Shown here: piece by piece, positions 29,076 to 37,972 of the stretch | Position numbering within the stretch: the stretch's first letter is position 1 | Layout: the number at the start of each line of letters is the position of its first letter | Assembly (NCBI GenBank): GCA_021390615.1 | Contig: JAJEJU010000025.1 | Coordinates: 372,001-436,000 of the forward strand | Reading direction: 5' to 3' | Source of the DNA: Rhodanobacteraceae bacterium ZG21-1 | GTDB lineage: Bacteria > Pseudomonadota > Gammaproteobacteria > Xanthomonadales > Rhodanobacteraceae | Length of the DNA: 64,000 nt | The notes under the pieces: model-generated | What the model saw: the letters and a program-made list of their open reading frames with translations, nothing else | Told to the model about the DNA's origin: nothing | The model's database searches: none | Program-made: the position numbers and the translations under genes

Positions 29076-29103
29076 GAAACGGGCGGCCGCAGCCGCCCGT
29101 TTC
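29076..29103 (-). terminator. Terminator after mdh
   Basis: A perfect 12-bp stem GAAACGGGCGGC / GCCGCCCGTTTC with loop CGCA lies 24 bases after the mdh stop and upstream of the lipoprotein gene. On the minus strand it is followed by GTTTGG, a modest U-tract. Confidence 0.85.
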
Positions 29104-29126
29104 GCGTCGACGGCTCGCGCCGCCGC

Positions 29127-30113
29127 TTACTTCTTGGCGAACAGGTGCTCGACGCCGGCGCGCTCTTCGCGCAATTCCTTGTCGGTGGCATCCATGCGGG
29201 CGCGCGAGAAATCGTTGACCTCCAGGCCCTGCACGATCTCGTACTTGCCGCCCTTCACAGTCACCGGGTAACCGTAGATCACGCCCGGAGCGATGCCGTA
29301 GGAGCCGTCCGACGGAATGCCCATCGACACCCAGTCGCCCTCGGCCGTGCCCAGCGCCCAGGTGCGCATGTGGTCGATCGCGGCCGACGCGGCCGATGCG
29401 GCCGACGAGGCGCCGCGCGCCTTGATGATCGCCGCGCCGCGCTGCTGCACGGTGGGGATGAAGTCCTTCTCGTACCAGGCCTGGTCGACCAGGCTCAGCG
29501 CGGCCTTGCCGCCCACGCTGGCGTGGTGCAGGTCAGGGTACTGGGTGGAGCTGTGGTTGCCCCAGATGGTGACCTTCTTGATGTCGGTGGTGTGCTTGCC
29601 GGTCTTCTCGGCCAGCTGCGACAGCGCGCGGTTGTGGTCCAGGCGCACCATCGCGGTGAACTGGCCCGGATTCAGATCGGGCGCGTTCTGCTGAGCGATC
29701 AGCGCATTGGTGTTGGCCGGGTTGCCGACCACCAGCACCTTCACGTCGCGCTTGGCGTGATCGTTCAGCGCCTTGCCCTGCGGCGCGAAGATGGCGCCGT
29801 TGGCTTCCAGCAAGTCCTTGCGCTCCATGCCCGGGCCGCGCGGACGCGCGCCGACCAGCAGGGCGTAGTCCACGTCCTTGAAGGCGACGTTGACGTCGTC
29901 GGTGGCGACCACGCCGGCCAGGGTCGGGAAGGCACAGTCGTTGAGTTCCATCACCACGCCCTGCAGGGCGGGCAGCGCCGGGGTGATTTCCAGCAGATGC
30001 AGGATCACCGGCTGGTCCGGACCCAGCATGTCGCCGGCGGCGATGCGGAACAGCAGCGCATAGCCGATCTGGCCGGCGGCGCCGGTAACAGCAACTCGAA
30101 CGGGGGTTTTCAT
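29127..30113 (-). CDS. mdh: Malate dehydrogenase
   Basis: Interconverts malate and oxaloacetate with NAD in the TCA cycle; it also supplies oxaloacetate for PrpC. The protein is 328 residues from the ATG at 30113 ([25 protein letters not shown]). It shows the Rossmann motif GAAGQIG, substrate-binding arginines in [15 protein letters not shown] and VRLDHNRA, and the catalytic His in [11 protein letters not shown]. The [16 protein letters not shown] helix and the length match the cytosolic-type (group 2) bacterial MDH. It is downstream of the aminotransferase gene, with a hairpin between. Confidence 0.97.
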   Translation of the reverse strand: MKTPVRVAVTGAAGQIGYALLFRIAAGDMLGPDQPVILHLLEITPALPALQGVVMELNDCAFPTLAGVVATDDVNVAFKDVDYALLVGARPRGPGMERKDLLEANGAIFAPQGKALNDHAKRDVKVLVVGNPANTNALIAQQNAPDLNPGQFTAMVRLDHNRALSQLAEKTGKHTTDIKKVTIWGNHSSTQYPDLHHASVGGKAALSLVDQAWYEKDFIPTVQQRGAAIIKARGASSAASAASAAIDHMRTWALGTAEGDWVSMGIPSDGSYGIAPGVIYGYPVTVKGGKYEIVQGLEVNDFSRARMDATDKELREERAGVEHLFAKK

Positions 30114-30143
30114 CGTGGTGACTCCTTGGGGTGCATAAGACAA

Positions 30144-30167
30144 GGCCCGCATCCTGCGATGCGGGCC
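30144..30167 (-). terminator. Hairpin between aspartate aminotransferase gene and mdh
   Basis: A perfect 10-bp stem GGCCCGCATC / GATGCGGGCC with loop CTGC lies 14 bases after the aminotransferase stop. The minus-strand tail (TTGTCTTATG) is U-poor, so it may only partly terminate and let some transcripts continue into mdh. Confidence 0.65.
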
Positions 30168-30180
30168 CGAAGCGGTGCGC

Positions 30181-31380
30181 TCAGCTCAGCTCGGCGAAGA
30201 ACTCGGCGATGCGCTCGAGCCCCGGCTGCAGCTGGGCGGTGGGACAGGTGTAGGAAATGCGCAGCGAACGCGGCTCGCCGAACGCCGAGCCAGGCACGCA
30301 GGCCACGCCCTTGCTCTCCAGCAGCGCCGCGCACAGGGCCACGTCGCTGTCGATCAAACTGCCCTGATGGCTCTTACCGAAAGCCACCGAGATGTCCGGG
30401 AAGGCGTAGAACGCGCCCTGCGGCCGCGGGCACACCACGCCGGGGATCGCGCTCAGCGCGGCGACCACCTGGTCGCGCTTGGCGGCGAACTCGCGGCACT
30501 TGGCCTGCGGCACGTCCTGCGGACCGGCGAAGGCCGCCACCGCTGCCGCGGTGATCACTTCCGGCACGCTGGTGATGTGGTTGGAATTGAGCGTGGTGAT
30601 CGCCTTCGCCACCGACTCCGGCCCGGCGATCAGGCCCACGCGCCAGCCCGGCATGCCGTAGGTCTTCGACACCGAGTCGACGAACACCAGACGCTCCTTC
30701 AGCTCCGGCCGCGCGAACACGAAGTTGTGGTAGCCGATGCCGTCGAACACCATCGTGTTGTAGATGTCGTCGGTGATGATCCAGGTGTCCGGATACTTCG
30801 CCAGCACGTCCGCCAGCGCGGCGATTTCCTCGCGCGTGTAGACCATGCCGGTGGGGTTGGACGGATTGTTGAACAGGAACACCTTGGGCTTGCGCTGCAG
30901 CGCGGCCTCGAGCTGCGCCGTGGTCAGCTTGTAGTTCTGCGCCGAGCCGCAATGCAGCACGTTGACCTTGGCGCCCACGATGTCGGCGATGTCGTGATAG
31001 GTGGTCCAGTACGGCGCGGCGAAGCAGATTTCGTCGCCCTCGTTGAGGAAGGCCTCGGCCAGGTTGTACAGCACCTGCTTGGCACCGATGCCCACCGACA
31101 GGTTGGCGCGCCCGTAGCCGCTGAAGCCCAGTGCCTCGATGTGCTTGAGGAAGGCGTCCAGCAGCGCGTCCGCACCGCGGTTGCTGCCGTACTGGCCGGA
31201 GTCATGCGACAGCGCCTCGCGCGCAGCGGCGTAGACGTGCTCGCCGGGCAGGAAGTTCGGCACGCCGATGGAGAAGCTGATGATGTCGCGGCCGGCGGCC
31301 TTGAGCTGCTTCGCCTTCTCGGCGATGACCATGATCGCGCTGGGTTTGGCGCGGCCGACGCGCTGGGCGAGCTGGGGCAT
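30181..31380 (-). CDS. Aspartate aminotransferase (class I, PLP-dependent)
   Basis: Transfers the amino group between aspartate and 2-oxoglutarate. The 399-residue fold-type I enzyme has [21 protein letters not shown] and the PLP-lysine motif [14 protein letters not shown], and a C-terminal LRISYTCP with the substrate-carboxylate Arg. The N-terminal [14 protein letters not shown] differs slightly from the common SLGVGEPDFDTP, so a broader amino acid range is possible. Its product oxaloacetate connects with MDH encoded just downstream. Confidence 0.88.
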   Translation of the reverse strand: MPQLAQRVGRAKPSAIMVIAEKAKQLKAAGRDIISFSIGVPNFLPGEHVYAAAREALSHDSGQYGSNRGADALLDAFLKHIEALGFSGYGRANLSVGIGAKQVLYNLAEAFLNEGDEICFAAPYWTTYHDIADIVGAKVNVLHCGSAQNYKLTTAQLEAALQRKPKVFLFNNPSNPTGMVYTREEIAALADVLAKYPDTWIITDDIYNTMVFDGIGYHNFVFARPELKERLVFVDSVSKTYGMPGWRVGLIAGPESVAKAITTLNSNHITSVPEVITAAAVAAFAGPQDVPQAKCREFAAKRDQVVAALSAIPGVVCPRPQGAFYAFPDISVAFGKSHQGSLIDSDVALCAALLESKGVACVPGSAFGEPRSLRISYTCPTAQLQPGLERIAEFFAELS

Positions 31381-31555
31381 GACTTCCTCGGGATCGTGGG
31401 GACGGGATCGTAGGGTCGAAAGCAGCTAACCCGAGGATTTTAGCATGCGGCGACGCATCATCCGGCAGCGCCCGCCGCGGCGCCGCTCAGGCGGCCACTC
31501 CGTTCCTGCGTGCCGGCATCCGCCCGCAGCTTGCGCAGCCGCACCGGAACGGCAA

Positions 31556-31586
31556 AACGCCGGCGGGATCGAAGCCCGCCGGCGTT
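31556..31586 (-). terminator. Terminator after YidB/DUF937 gene
   Basis: A perfect 12-bp stem AACGCCGGCGGG / CCCGCCGGCGTT with a 7-base loop lies 67 bases after the stop of the gene at 31653, followed on the minus strand by TTTTG. Confidence 0.85.
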
Positions 31587-31652
31587 CGTAGACCGGGAAT
31601 CGTTTGAAACAGGTCGGTCAGCGGCAGGCCGACCAGGATCAGGCCAGCAGGA

Positions 31653-32075
31653 TCAGGCCGGCTTGCCGAACAGCTTGCCGGCCAGGCCGGCCAGCGCGCC
31701 GAGGTCGAAGCCGCCGCCCTGCGCCGGCGCCTGGCCGTCGGGCGTCAGGTGGTCGACCGCATGCGGCAACACCTGGGAGAGCTGGCCCAGCAGCTGGTTC
31801 GGGTCCACCCCGAACTTGTTGGCGGCTTCCTGCACCACCGAGCCCAGCCCGCCGTTCTGCAGGGCCTGGCCGAGCTGCTCGCCCGACACCGGCTGGTTGG
31901 CGCCATTGCCGATCCACGACTGCACGGCCTCGCCGAGGCCATGCTGCTGCAGCATGCTGGCCAAGCCCTGCACGCCGCCGGCGCGCTGGATCAAATCCCC
32001 CGCCACCGAGACCAGCGAACCGCCAGCTGCCGCGTTGCCCTGCCCGCCGCCAAGCAAATCATTGAGGAACGACAT
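31653..32075 (-). CDS. YidB/DUF937 family protein
   Basis: The protein is 140 residues from the ATG at 32075, preceded by AGGAGAATAG. MSFLNDLLGGGQG, then Gly/Gln-rich helices (GGVQGLASMLQQHGLGEAVQSWIG and LGQALQNGGLGSVVQ) and FGVDPNQLLGQLSQVLP are the signature of the YidB-like DUF937 family, small soluble helical proteins of unknown function. A Gly-rich C-terminus (GGGFDLGALAGLAGKLFG) resembles a short amphipathic helix. The longer frame to 32210 is not supported. It is a single gene with its own terminator. Confidence 0.88.
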   Translation of the reverse strand: MSFLNDLLGGGQGNAAAGGSLVSVAGDLIQRAGGVQGLASMLQQHGLGEAVQSWIGNGANQPVSGEQLGQALQNGGLGSVVQEAANKFGVDPNQLLGQLSQVLPHAVDHLTPDGQAPAQGGGFDLGALAGLAGKLFGKPA

Positions 32076-32482
32076 AGCTATTCTCCTGGAAGATGAAGGA
32101 TGCGTCTGACCCGAGGATTCTAGGCCCGGGCCATGACAGCTGCCATCGGATTTTTCCGTTTGGCCGTCCCGGCCAAGCCGGTGCCTCCCGCATGCGCGCC
32201 GCCAGACCATCGAGCTGCCCGATCACGCCGCCGATCTGAGCGGCACACGGACCGGGCGCGCCGCAAGACCAAACGACTCGCTCGACCATCATGCCCGTCC
32301 GAATCACTCGACAATTGGGCTTCCGACACAGCTTCGGCGACTGATCGCCGCCGACCTCGCTGCGGCGAACCGTGTAGCGGCGCATCCGCCGCCACGCCGA
32401 CACCGGTCATGCACGCACGAGCCCTTCGCCCCTGCCATCCGGCCTGCTTGACCGCAAGCCATCGCATGTATACGGTGTATAC
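32076..32482. other. Divergent intergenic region DUF937 gene / TetR gene
   Basis: This 407-base region has no supported gene; frames in it lack family resemblance and ribosome sites. The only clear signal is the TetR-type palindrome at its right end (32465-32485). Confidence 0.5.
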
Positions 32483-32485
32483 ATG
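32465..32485. promoter_or_regulatory. Perfect palindromic operator overlapping the TetR-gene start codon
   Basis: CATGTATAC-GGT-GTATACATG is a perfect 9-3-9 inverted repeat whose last three bases are the start codon of the TetR-family gene at 32483. No good Shine-Dalgarno precedes the ATG, so the mRNA may be leaderless or weakly translated. Its position would let the regulator block its own gene and the overlapping Lnt-like gene. Confidence 0.8.
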
Positions 32486-33064
32486 AAGAAACTCAGCACC
32501 GCGGAGAAAATCCTGCGCGCCGCGCATGCGCTGTTCGATCGCGAAGGCGCCGATGCGGTCAGCATGCGCCGCATCGCCGAGGCCGTCGGCATCACGCCGA
32601 TGGCGATTTATCGGCACTTTCCCAATCGGGAGTCCTTGCTGAAGCGGATCTCGGACGACAGCTTCGTCACGGCCGCCGAGCACTGGGAGCGGCGCTCGCG
32701 CCATCCCGATGTGACCAAGCGACTGCTCAGGTCGATGGAGAACTACCTCGACTACGCGCTGGAACATCCGCATCTGTTCGAGCACGCCTTCGCTACTCGT
32801 CGGGACGATGCGCGGCGCTTTCCCGAGGATTTCCGCGAGCGCCGCTCGCCCACCCTCAACGTGGTGGCCGATGCCCTGATGGAGGGCATGCGCGAAGGCG
32901 TGCTGCGGCAGGACGATCCGTGGGATGCGGCAATGAGTCTGTGGGCGCATGGGCACGGCCTGATCGCCCTCTATCACGCAGGCCGCTTCAGCTACGACGA
33001 GAAGCGCTTTCGTGCCTTCTATCTGCAATCGTTCGGGAGAGTGCTCGATGGCATCAAAGGCTGA
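32483..33064 (+). CDS. TetR-family transcriptional regulator
   Basis: A 193-residue protein. The N-terminal HTH is typical (AEKILRAAHALFDREGADAVSMRRIAEAVGITPMAIYRHFPNRESLL, about residues 7-52), and a helical ligand-binding domain follows with a TetR_C-like end (MSLWAHGHGLIALYHAGRF). A perfect palindrome overlaps the start codon, suggesting autorepression. The 3' end overlaps the Lnt-like gene by 17 bases, so the two are co-transcribed and the ligand probably relates to that membrane enzyme. Confidence 0.92.
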   Translation: MKKLSTAEKILRAAHALFDREGADAVSMRRIAEAVGITPMAIYRHFPNRESLLKRISDDSFVTAAEHWERRSRHPDVTKRLLRSMENYLDYALEHPHLFEHAFATRRDDARRFPEDFRERRSPTLNVVADALMEGMREGVLRQDDPWDAAMSLWAHGHGLIALYHAGRFSYDEKRFRAFYLQSFGRVLDGIKG

Positions 33065-34469
33065 ACGCAGGCGCCTGTTCGCTGCGCTGGCTGCGACGGC
33101 GCTGGCTGCAGCGATCTACTGGCTGGGTACCGGCCTGCAGCCGCAGGCATGGCTGACCTGGCTGGCACCGCTACCGATCCTGTGGCTCGCGCCGCGTGTG
33201 CGCTCGCACGTGGCCGCGCTCGCCGCCTTCCTCGCCGCGGTGATCGGCTCGCTCAATCAATGGCACTACCTGCACAGCGAAATCGCGCTGCCGCTGACGG
33301 TCATCGTGCCGATCACTATCGCGCCCGGCATCGTGCTCGCCCTGTGCGCCTTGCTGTTCCGTCGCCTGTTGCTCGCCGGCCGCGGCATCGCCGCGGCGCT
33401 GGCGGTCCCGGCGCTGTGGTGCGCCGTCGAATACGTGAACAATGTGCTTTCGCCGCACGGCACCTTCGGCAGCATCAGCTATACCCAGATGGACTTGCTG
33501 CCGGTGATCCAGCTGGCCGCAATCACCGGCATCTGGGGCATCAGCTTCCTGCTGTTGCTGGTGCCCAGCGCCATCGCTGTCGCCGCTGCCCCGCGCCTCG
33601 CGCGGCGCTCGGGCCTGGCCGTCGCGGGCATGGCTGCGCTGTTGCTATTGGCCAGCCTCGTCTACGGCTATGCACGATTGCAGGCCGGGAACGGACCCAG
33701 CCTGCGAATCGGCCTGGTATCGCTGGAGAAGCCGATCCGCCCTGCCCTGCAGGACCCCGCCGGCCAGGCGCTGCTGCAGCGCTACCTGAGCGCCATCGAT
33801 GGGTTGGCCAAGTCCGGCGCGCAGGTCGTGGTCATTCCGGAAACCTCCTTCGCCACCGCCGACCGCTCGGTGGACGCCTTGGCCGATCTCGCCCGCCGGG
33901 ACGGCCTGACCCTCGCCGTCGGCATCGAATTCAAGGGCGAACTGGGCGTCGAACGCAATATGCAGATGGTCTTCGCACCAGGCCAGGCCGCGCCGGCTAC
34001 CTACAGCAAGCATCATCTGATTCCGGGCTATGAGGATCGCTACAAGCCGGGCGACAGCTACACCATGCTCGACGGATCGCCGCGCGTCGGCCTGGCCGTG
34101 TGCAAGGACATGGACTTCCACGACATCGGCCGCGCTTATGCCGCGCGGCAGGCGCAGCTGCTGCTGGTGCCGGCCTGGGACTTCGGCGTCGACGGCTGGC
34201 TGCACGGTCGCATGGCGATCATGCGCGGCGTGGAGAACGGTTTCGCCATCGCCAGAGCCGCACGCACCGGCCGCCTCACGCTCAGCGACGATCGCGGCCG
34301 CGTGGTGGCGGAAGCCTCCAGCGAACAGCAGGACGCCAGCCTGGTCGGCGAGCTGCCGCTGCATCGCACGCAGACGCTGTACGCCCGCTGGGGCGACTGG
34401 TTCGCCTGGCTCGACCTGGCCCTGCTCGCCGGCCTGCTGATGCTGGCCTGGCGTAGGTCGCCGGGCTGA
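33048..34469 (+). CDS. Lnt-like membrane nitrilase-superfamily protein
   Basis: The protein is 473 residues from the ATG at 33048. The first ~210 residues contain about six membrane segments. The rest is a periplasmic carbon-nitrogen hydrolase domain with the catalytic triad Glu265 (VVIPETSF), Lys321 (YSKHHLIPGYEDRY) and Cys352 (GLAVCKDMDF), followed by a final membrane helix. This is the architecture of apolipoprotein N-acyltransferase, but it is shorter than E. coli Lnt (512) and lies under a TetR regulator instead of with housekeeping genes. It is more likely an accessory Lnt-like acyltransferase/amidase than the essential Lnt, whose gene is not in the window. Confidence 0.82.
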   Translation: MASKAERRRLFAALAATALAAAIYWLGTGLQPQAWLTWLAPLPILWLAPRVRSHVAALAAFLAAVIGSLNQWHYLHSEIALPLTVIVPITIAPGIVLALCALLFRRLLLAGRGIAAALAVPALWCAVEYVNNVLSPHGTFGSISYTQMDLLPVIQLAAITGIWGISFLLLLVPSAIAVAAAPRLARRSGLAVAGMAALLLLASLVYGYARLQAGNGPSLRIGLVSLEKPIRPALQDPAGQALLQRYLSAIDGLAKSGAQVVVIPETSFATADRSVDALADLARRDGLTLAVGIEFKGELGVERNMQMVFAPGQAAPATYSKHHLIPGYEDRYKPGDSYTMLDGSPRVGLAVCKDMDFHDIGRAYAARQAQLLLVPAWDFGVDGWLHGRMAIMRGVENGFAIARAARTGRLTLSDDRGRVVAEASSEQQDASLVGELPLHRTQTLYARWGDWFAWLDLALLAGLLMLAWRRSPG

Positions 34470-34707
34470 TTCGTCTCACTCCGGAGATGGGACGTCGCCG
34501 ATCATGCGAGATCGGCGCTGCCGGAAACTCCATGCGCACGGCGCCCTGGGCAACGGCGATGGTCATGGCCTGCAGCATCACGCTTACGCCGCCGGACTGT
34601 CGAAGCACGCATGCAGTTTGGCCATCCGCAGGCCTGTGTCCTGATGGCCGGCCACGCCACGGATGAGCGCGTCCTCGCGGACCATATGAATTACGGAACG
34701 CCCATGC

Positions 34708-34986
34708 ATGGGGCAGACGACAACCACAGGCGATGCCGAACGGCTAAGCATGGCCCGGCTGCAAATCATCGCCCGCCTGGACGACAGCGCCGCCTTCATG
34801 CAGCAAAAAGGCGACGACGCGCACTGGCAGGCCTATCGGCACGCGCTCGGCCAGGCCATGGGTAGCGTGATATGCGAATTCGTCGAGCCCTTGTTCCAGC
34901 GCTTTCCCGAGCTGCGACCCGAGCAGATCGGCGACTCTTGCCGCGTCGACCCAAGCATCCATCCAGCGCATTTCTCCGGCGCTTAG
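34708..34986 (+). CDS. Small hypothetical protein
   Basis: A 92-residue frame with plausible composition: LQIIARLDDSAAFMQQKGDD, HWQAYRHALGQAMGSVICEF and PLFQRFPELRPEQIG look like a real amphipathic helical protein, unlike the shadow frames nearby. The start is uncertain: ATG at 34708 has a weak CGGAA upstream, and ATG at 34750 is internal. The C-terminal ~15 residues (RVDPSIHPAHFSGA) could be intact or decayed. I do not recognise the family. It stands alone between the Lnt-like gene and ppiB. Confidence 0.45.
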   Translation: MGQTTTTGDAERLSMARLQIIARLDDSAAFMQQKGDDAHWQAYRHALGQAMGSVICEFVEPLFQRFPELRPEQIGDSCRVDPSIHPAHFSGA

Positions 34987-35131
34987 CCAGACGATCAAGG
35001 CCTGTCACGGATGCGCCAGCGCCGGCATATCGGCGCCGTCGCGGCCAAAATTATCCGCGTTTCCATCGAGAAGATCGGTCGCAATCAATCCCCGCACCGA
35101 TGCCCTCGTCCGAGCGCGATCACGCATAAAA

Positions 35132-35155
35132 AAAGCCGCCGTGACCGGCGGCTTT
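35132..35155 (-). terminator. Terminator after cyclophilin gene
   Basis: A 10-bp stem AAAGCCGCCG / CGGCGGCTTT with loop TGAC is followed on the minus strand by a run of seven T, 22 bases after the ppiB stop. A strong intrinsic terminator. Confidence 0.92.
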
Positions 35156-35176
35156 CGACATCGGACAGCGCACTTG

Positions 35177-35686
35177 TCAGCCGCGCTTGTCCAGCACCGC
35201 GTTCCATTCCTGCACGCGCTCAGCCTGTGCGGCCAGCAGCGCATCGACGTCGCCTTCCACGGTGACCTTCTCGACCTTGTCGCCCTGGCGGATCGCGTCG
35301 ACCACCTTCTGATCTTCCGCGCCGATCACTTCGCCGAACACGCTGTGCTTGCCGTCCAGCCAGGGCGTGGCGCCGTGGGTGATGAAGAACTGGCTGCCGT
35401 TGGTGCGCGGGCCCGCATTGGCCATCGACAGCACGCCGGGCTTGTCGTGGCGCAGCGAGCTGTTGAACTCGTCCTCGAACTTGTAGCCCGGGCCGCCGGT
35501 GCCCGTGCCGAGCGGGCAGCCGCCCTGGATCATGAAGTCGGCAATCACGCGATGGAACGACAGGCCGTCGTAATAGCCGCGCTTGATCAGGTTGACGAAG
35601 TTGGCCACGGTGACCGGGGCCTTGTCGTCGTGCAGGCGCAGCCGGATCGGGCCGCGATTGGTGTCGATGGTGACGTGGATGGTCAT
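35177..35686 (-). CDS. ppiB: Peptidyl-prolyl cis-trans isomerase, cyclophilin type
   Basis: Catalyses prolyl isomerisation in protein folding. The protein is 169 residues from the ATG at 35686, preceded by AAGGAATTCCG; it lacks a signal peptide, so it is cytoplasmic (PpiB type). The catalytic Arg lies in [14 protein letters not shown], with substrate pocket [15 protein letters not shown] and a C-terminal cyclophilin core. A helical tail ([20 protein letters not shown]) extends beyond the core. Confidence 0.93.
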   Translation of the reverse strand: MTIHVTIDTNRGPIRLRLHDDKAPVTVANFVNLIKRGYYDGLSFHRVIADFMIQGGCPLGTGTGGPGYKFEDEFNSSLRHDKPGVLSMANAGPRTNGSQFFITHGATPWLDGKHSVFGEVIGAEDQKVVDAIRQGDKVEKVTVEGDVDALLAAQAERVQEWNAVLDKRG

Positions 35687-36019
35687 CGGAATTCCTTGCA
35701 TGGTGAGGCGCCGCGCCGTTGCGCGCGGGCGTGGGAATCGCCAAGCATAGCGCAGCCCGCCGGTCCGGCGTGTCAAAGCCTGTTCACGGTCTCCATCCGC
35801 GCGCCCCGCGCTGCCGCCGAGTGGCGATCAGACCGTCGTGTGTGACGACGGCCTGACGATGACCACCCGCCGGGCGGGCTGTCTGCGCGCATCCCGGCCG
35901 CTTCGCTCAATCGTGGACCGACACCCAATCCGTCGTTCTAGCTCGGCCGGCGCGCAAACTGTCCCCGACGCAAGCTATCCGGGGATGATCGCGAATGGGT
36001 CTTCAGGCTCCGCCCGCTC
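35687..36019. other. Intergenic region 3HB-oligomer hydrolase gene / ppiB
   Basis: This 333-base gap lies downstream of one leftward gene and upstream of another. A short inverted repeat CCGTCGT/ACGACGG lies at 35833-35851 without a U-tract. No gene is seen; the ppiB promoter should lie near 35690-35760. Confidence 0.4.
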
Positions 36020-37870
36020 TCAAGATCCGCCCGGCAAGCCCAGCATGCCGGCCTGCAGCGCGCCATCGCCACGCGCCTGCGCCGCCGGCGTGATCGACTC
36101 GCGCGGCCACGCCGCGCCTTCGTACAGATGCGCCCACAGCCGATCCAGCGCGGCATAGCCGTAGGGCAGCAGCGGCACATGCTGGGCGCCGAAACCGGGC
36201 ACGGCCAGGAAGGCGTCGAAATGCTGTGCGTAAGGCACCTTCCAGTACAGCGGCGCGCGTCCATTGGCCTGCAGCCACGCCACGTACGGCTCCGAGGTGA
36301 AGGCCGTGGGCAGCAGGCCGTCGGCGGCGCCGTGGATCACCCACAGCGGCAGATCGGCGCGCGGCAAGCGCACCGCAGTGGCGGCCACGCCGGCATGCAG
36401 CGCGTGGGCATCGGCGCCGTCGCCGCTCCACAGGGCGCGCAGGCAATCCACCCCGGCGAGGTGGCGATCGGCGCCTTCGCCGTCGCCGCCGAACAGACCG
36501 ACGCCGTCGCCCGGCGGAATGCCCGAGCCATTGGCCCACCAGCCAGCGCGCGCGGCGGGATCGACTGCACCCGGCTGGCCGTTCGCGCCCATGCCGGCGT
36601 AATGGAAACCGCAAGGCATCTCGCCCGCGCCGCGGCGCATATACGAGGACGCATAGCCGGCCACGATCACCCGCCATAGATCGAAGGCGGTGGTGGAGGC
36701 CGCGGTCGCCATCGCCAGATCGGTCCAGCCGCCCTGGTGCAGATGCTGCACGGCCTGTGCCGCCTGTGCCGCCACGTCGCCACCGGCAAGCAAGCCCTGC
36801 GCATGCAGGCTGGCGCAGCGCGCCGTGCCGCCGGGCGGCAGCGCGCCGCCGGGCCCGCGCGCCAGCGGCACGTGGGCGAAGCGCTGGTCGAGCAAGGCGC
36901 ACGGCAGCCAGATCGCGGCTTCGCTGGCGTAGTCGTACAGCGCCCGCCCCTGGCCCTCTACATGTACGTTCGGCTCCAGCGCGACCACGCCGGCGAACAG
37001 CTTGTCCTGGTCCAGCCCGGCCGCCTGCAGCACCGCGCCGCCGCCGTTGGACAGGCCGGTGGCGATGATCCGCGTGTTCTGCGGCGTGAACGGCGCATCG
37101 CCGGGATAGGCGCGATCCAGCATGGCCAGGCCGAACTGCGCCGCCTGAATCACATGCCGGCCCCAGTCGGCCTCAGGGTTGTCGCCCGAGTGCATGTGCT
37201 TGATCGCGATGCCGGCGCTGGCTGGTGCCGGCGGCGGTTCGAACTCCAGCGGCGCGCTGCCGCGCTTGGCGTGGCGGCCGTCCAGCGCCACCCCGCTGTC
37301 GTCGGCGTAGTCGAAATAGCCGGGACCAGTACCCTTGTCGGTGTAGGCCACCGCGCAGCCGCGCGGCAGGCCCCAGGCGCCGGCCAGGGCGATCGAGCCG
37401 TAGATGCCGCGCGAGCCCGACGAAGCGGTCACCACCAGGCAGCGCTTGCTGCGGTCGAAATGATCGGGCAGCTGCAGCAGCACCCGGTGCGGCGCATGCG
37501 CGCCGGGAATCCGTGCGAAGGCCTGGTATTCGCGTCCGGGAACGTCCGGCACGGCGCCGTAGACATGGCCGTAGCCACCCAGCGGGCCGAGATCGGCGAT
37601 GCCCTTCCAACTGGTCTGGATCGCGCGGCGGCGCAGCTCTTCGGCGGTGGGCTGCAGCGGATCGGCGAACGGCGCCGGCGCGCCGGCGAGGCCGCTCAAG
37701 CCAAGCCCGGCGCTGAGCAGGTCGTCGCTGCCACGATGCTCGGTGACGCGCACCTCGCCTTGCACGAAATCGGTCGCTGACATCTTGGACTCCGGCAGGG
37801 TGGACGTGCTCGCGCAGCCGGCCACGGCCAGCGCGAACAGGACGGAGCACGGGCGCAGTAGTGTATTCAT
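36020..37870 (-). CDS. D-(-)-3-hydroxybutyrate oligomer hydrolase, lipoprotein
   Basis: Cleaves 3-hydroxybutyrate oligomers released by PHB depolymerases to monomers. The protein is 616 residues from the ATG at 37870. MNTLLRPCSVLFALAVAGCAS is a lipoprotein signal (lipobox VAGC, Cys19), so it is probably tethered to the envelope. The alpha/beta hydrolase features are LVVTASSGSRGIYGSIALAG, CAVAYTDKGTG, the nucleophile elbow ATGLSNGGGAVLQA, a GVVALEPNVHV segment, and LPLWVIHGAADGLLP. These match the 3HB-oligomer hydrolase family. It is divergent from a LuxR-type response regulator across 102 bases containing an operator-like dyad (37906-37921). Confidence 0.88.
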   Translation of the reverse strand: MNTLLRPCSVLFALAVAGCASTSTLPESKMSATDFVQGEVRVTEHRGSDDLLSAGLGLSGLAGAPAPFADPLQPTAEELRRRAIQTSWKGIADLGPLGGYGHVYGAVPDVPGREYQAFARIPGAHAPHRVLLQLPDHFDRSKRCLVVTASSGSRGIYGSIALAGAWGLPRGCAVAYTDKGTGPGYFDYADDSGVALDGRHAKRGSAPLEFEPPPAPASAGIAIKHMHSGDNPEADWGRHVIQAAQFGLAMLDRAYPGDAPFTPQNTRIIATGLSNGGGAVLQAAGLDQDKLFAGVVALEPNVHVEGQGRALYDYASEAAIWLPCALLDQRFAHVPLARGPGGALPPGGTARCASLHAQGLLAGGDVAAQAAQAVQHLHQGGWTDLAMATAASTTAFDLWRVIVAGYASSYMRRGAGEMPCGFHYAGMGANGQPGAVDPAARAGWWANGSGIPPGDGVGLFGGDGEGADRHLAGVDCLRALWSGDGADAHALHAGVAATAVRLPRADLPLWVIHGAADGLLPTAFTSEPYVAWLQANGRAPLYWKVPYAQHFDAFLAVPGFGAQHVPLLPYGYAALDRLWAHLYEGAAWPRESITPAAQARGDGALQAGMLGLPGGS

Positions 37871-37905
37871 TCCGGCACCATAGCAAGCGTCGTCGGCCCG
37901 GGCAT

Positions 37906-37921
37906 TAGTACGAAAGTACAA
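37906..37921. promoter_or_regulatory. Operator-like dyad (TTGTAC-TTTC-GTAC) between 3HB-oligomer hydrolase and response-regulator genes
   Basis: On the minus strand this reads TTGTACTTTCGTACTA, a GTAC-N4-GTAC dyad. The first 14 bases are identical to a site at 58018-58031 between the TonB-receptor and permease genes. It lies 36 bases before the hydrolase start and 52 bases before the response-regulator start. The shared site links the two loci. The LuxR-type regulator encoded next to it is the natural candidate to bind. Confidence 0.75.
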
Positions 37922-37972
37922 GGCCGCGCGGCCGGCTCGACGCCCGTGCCGCCGCCCGCTAACGTCCACGCC

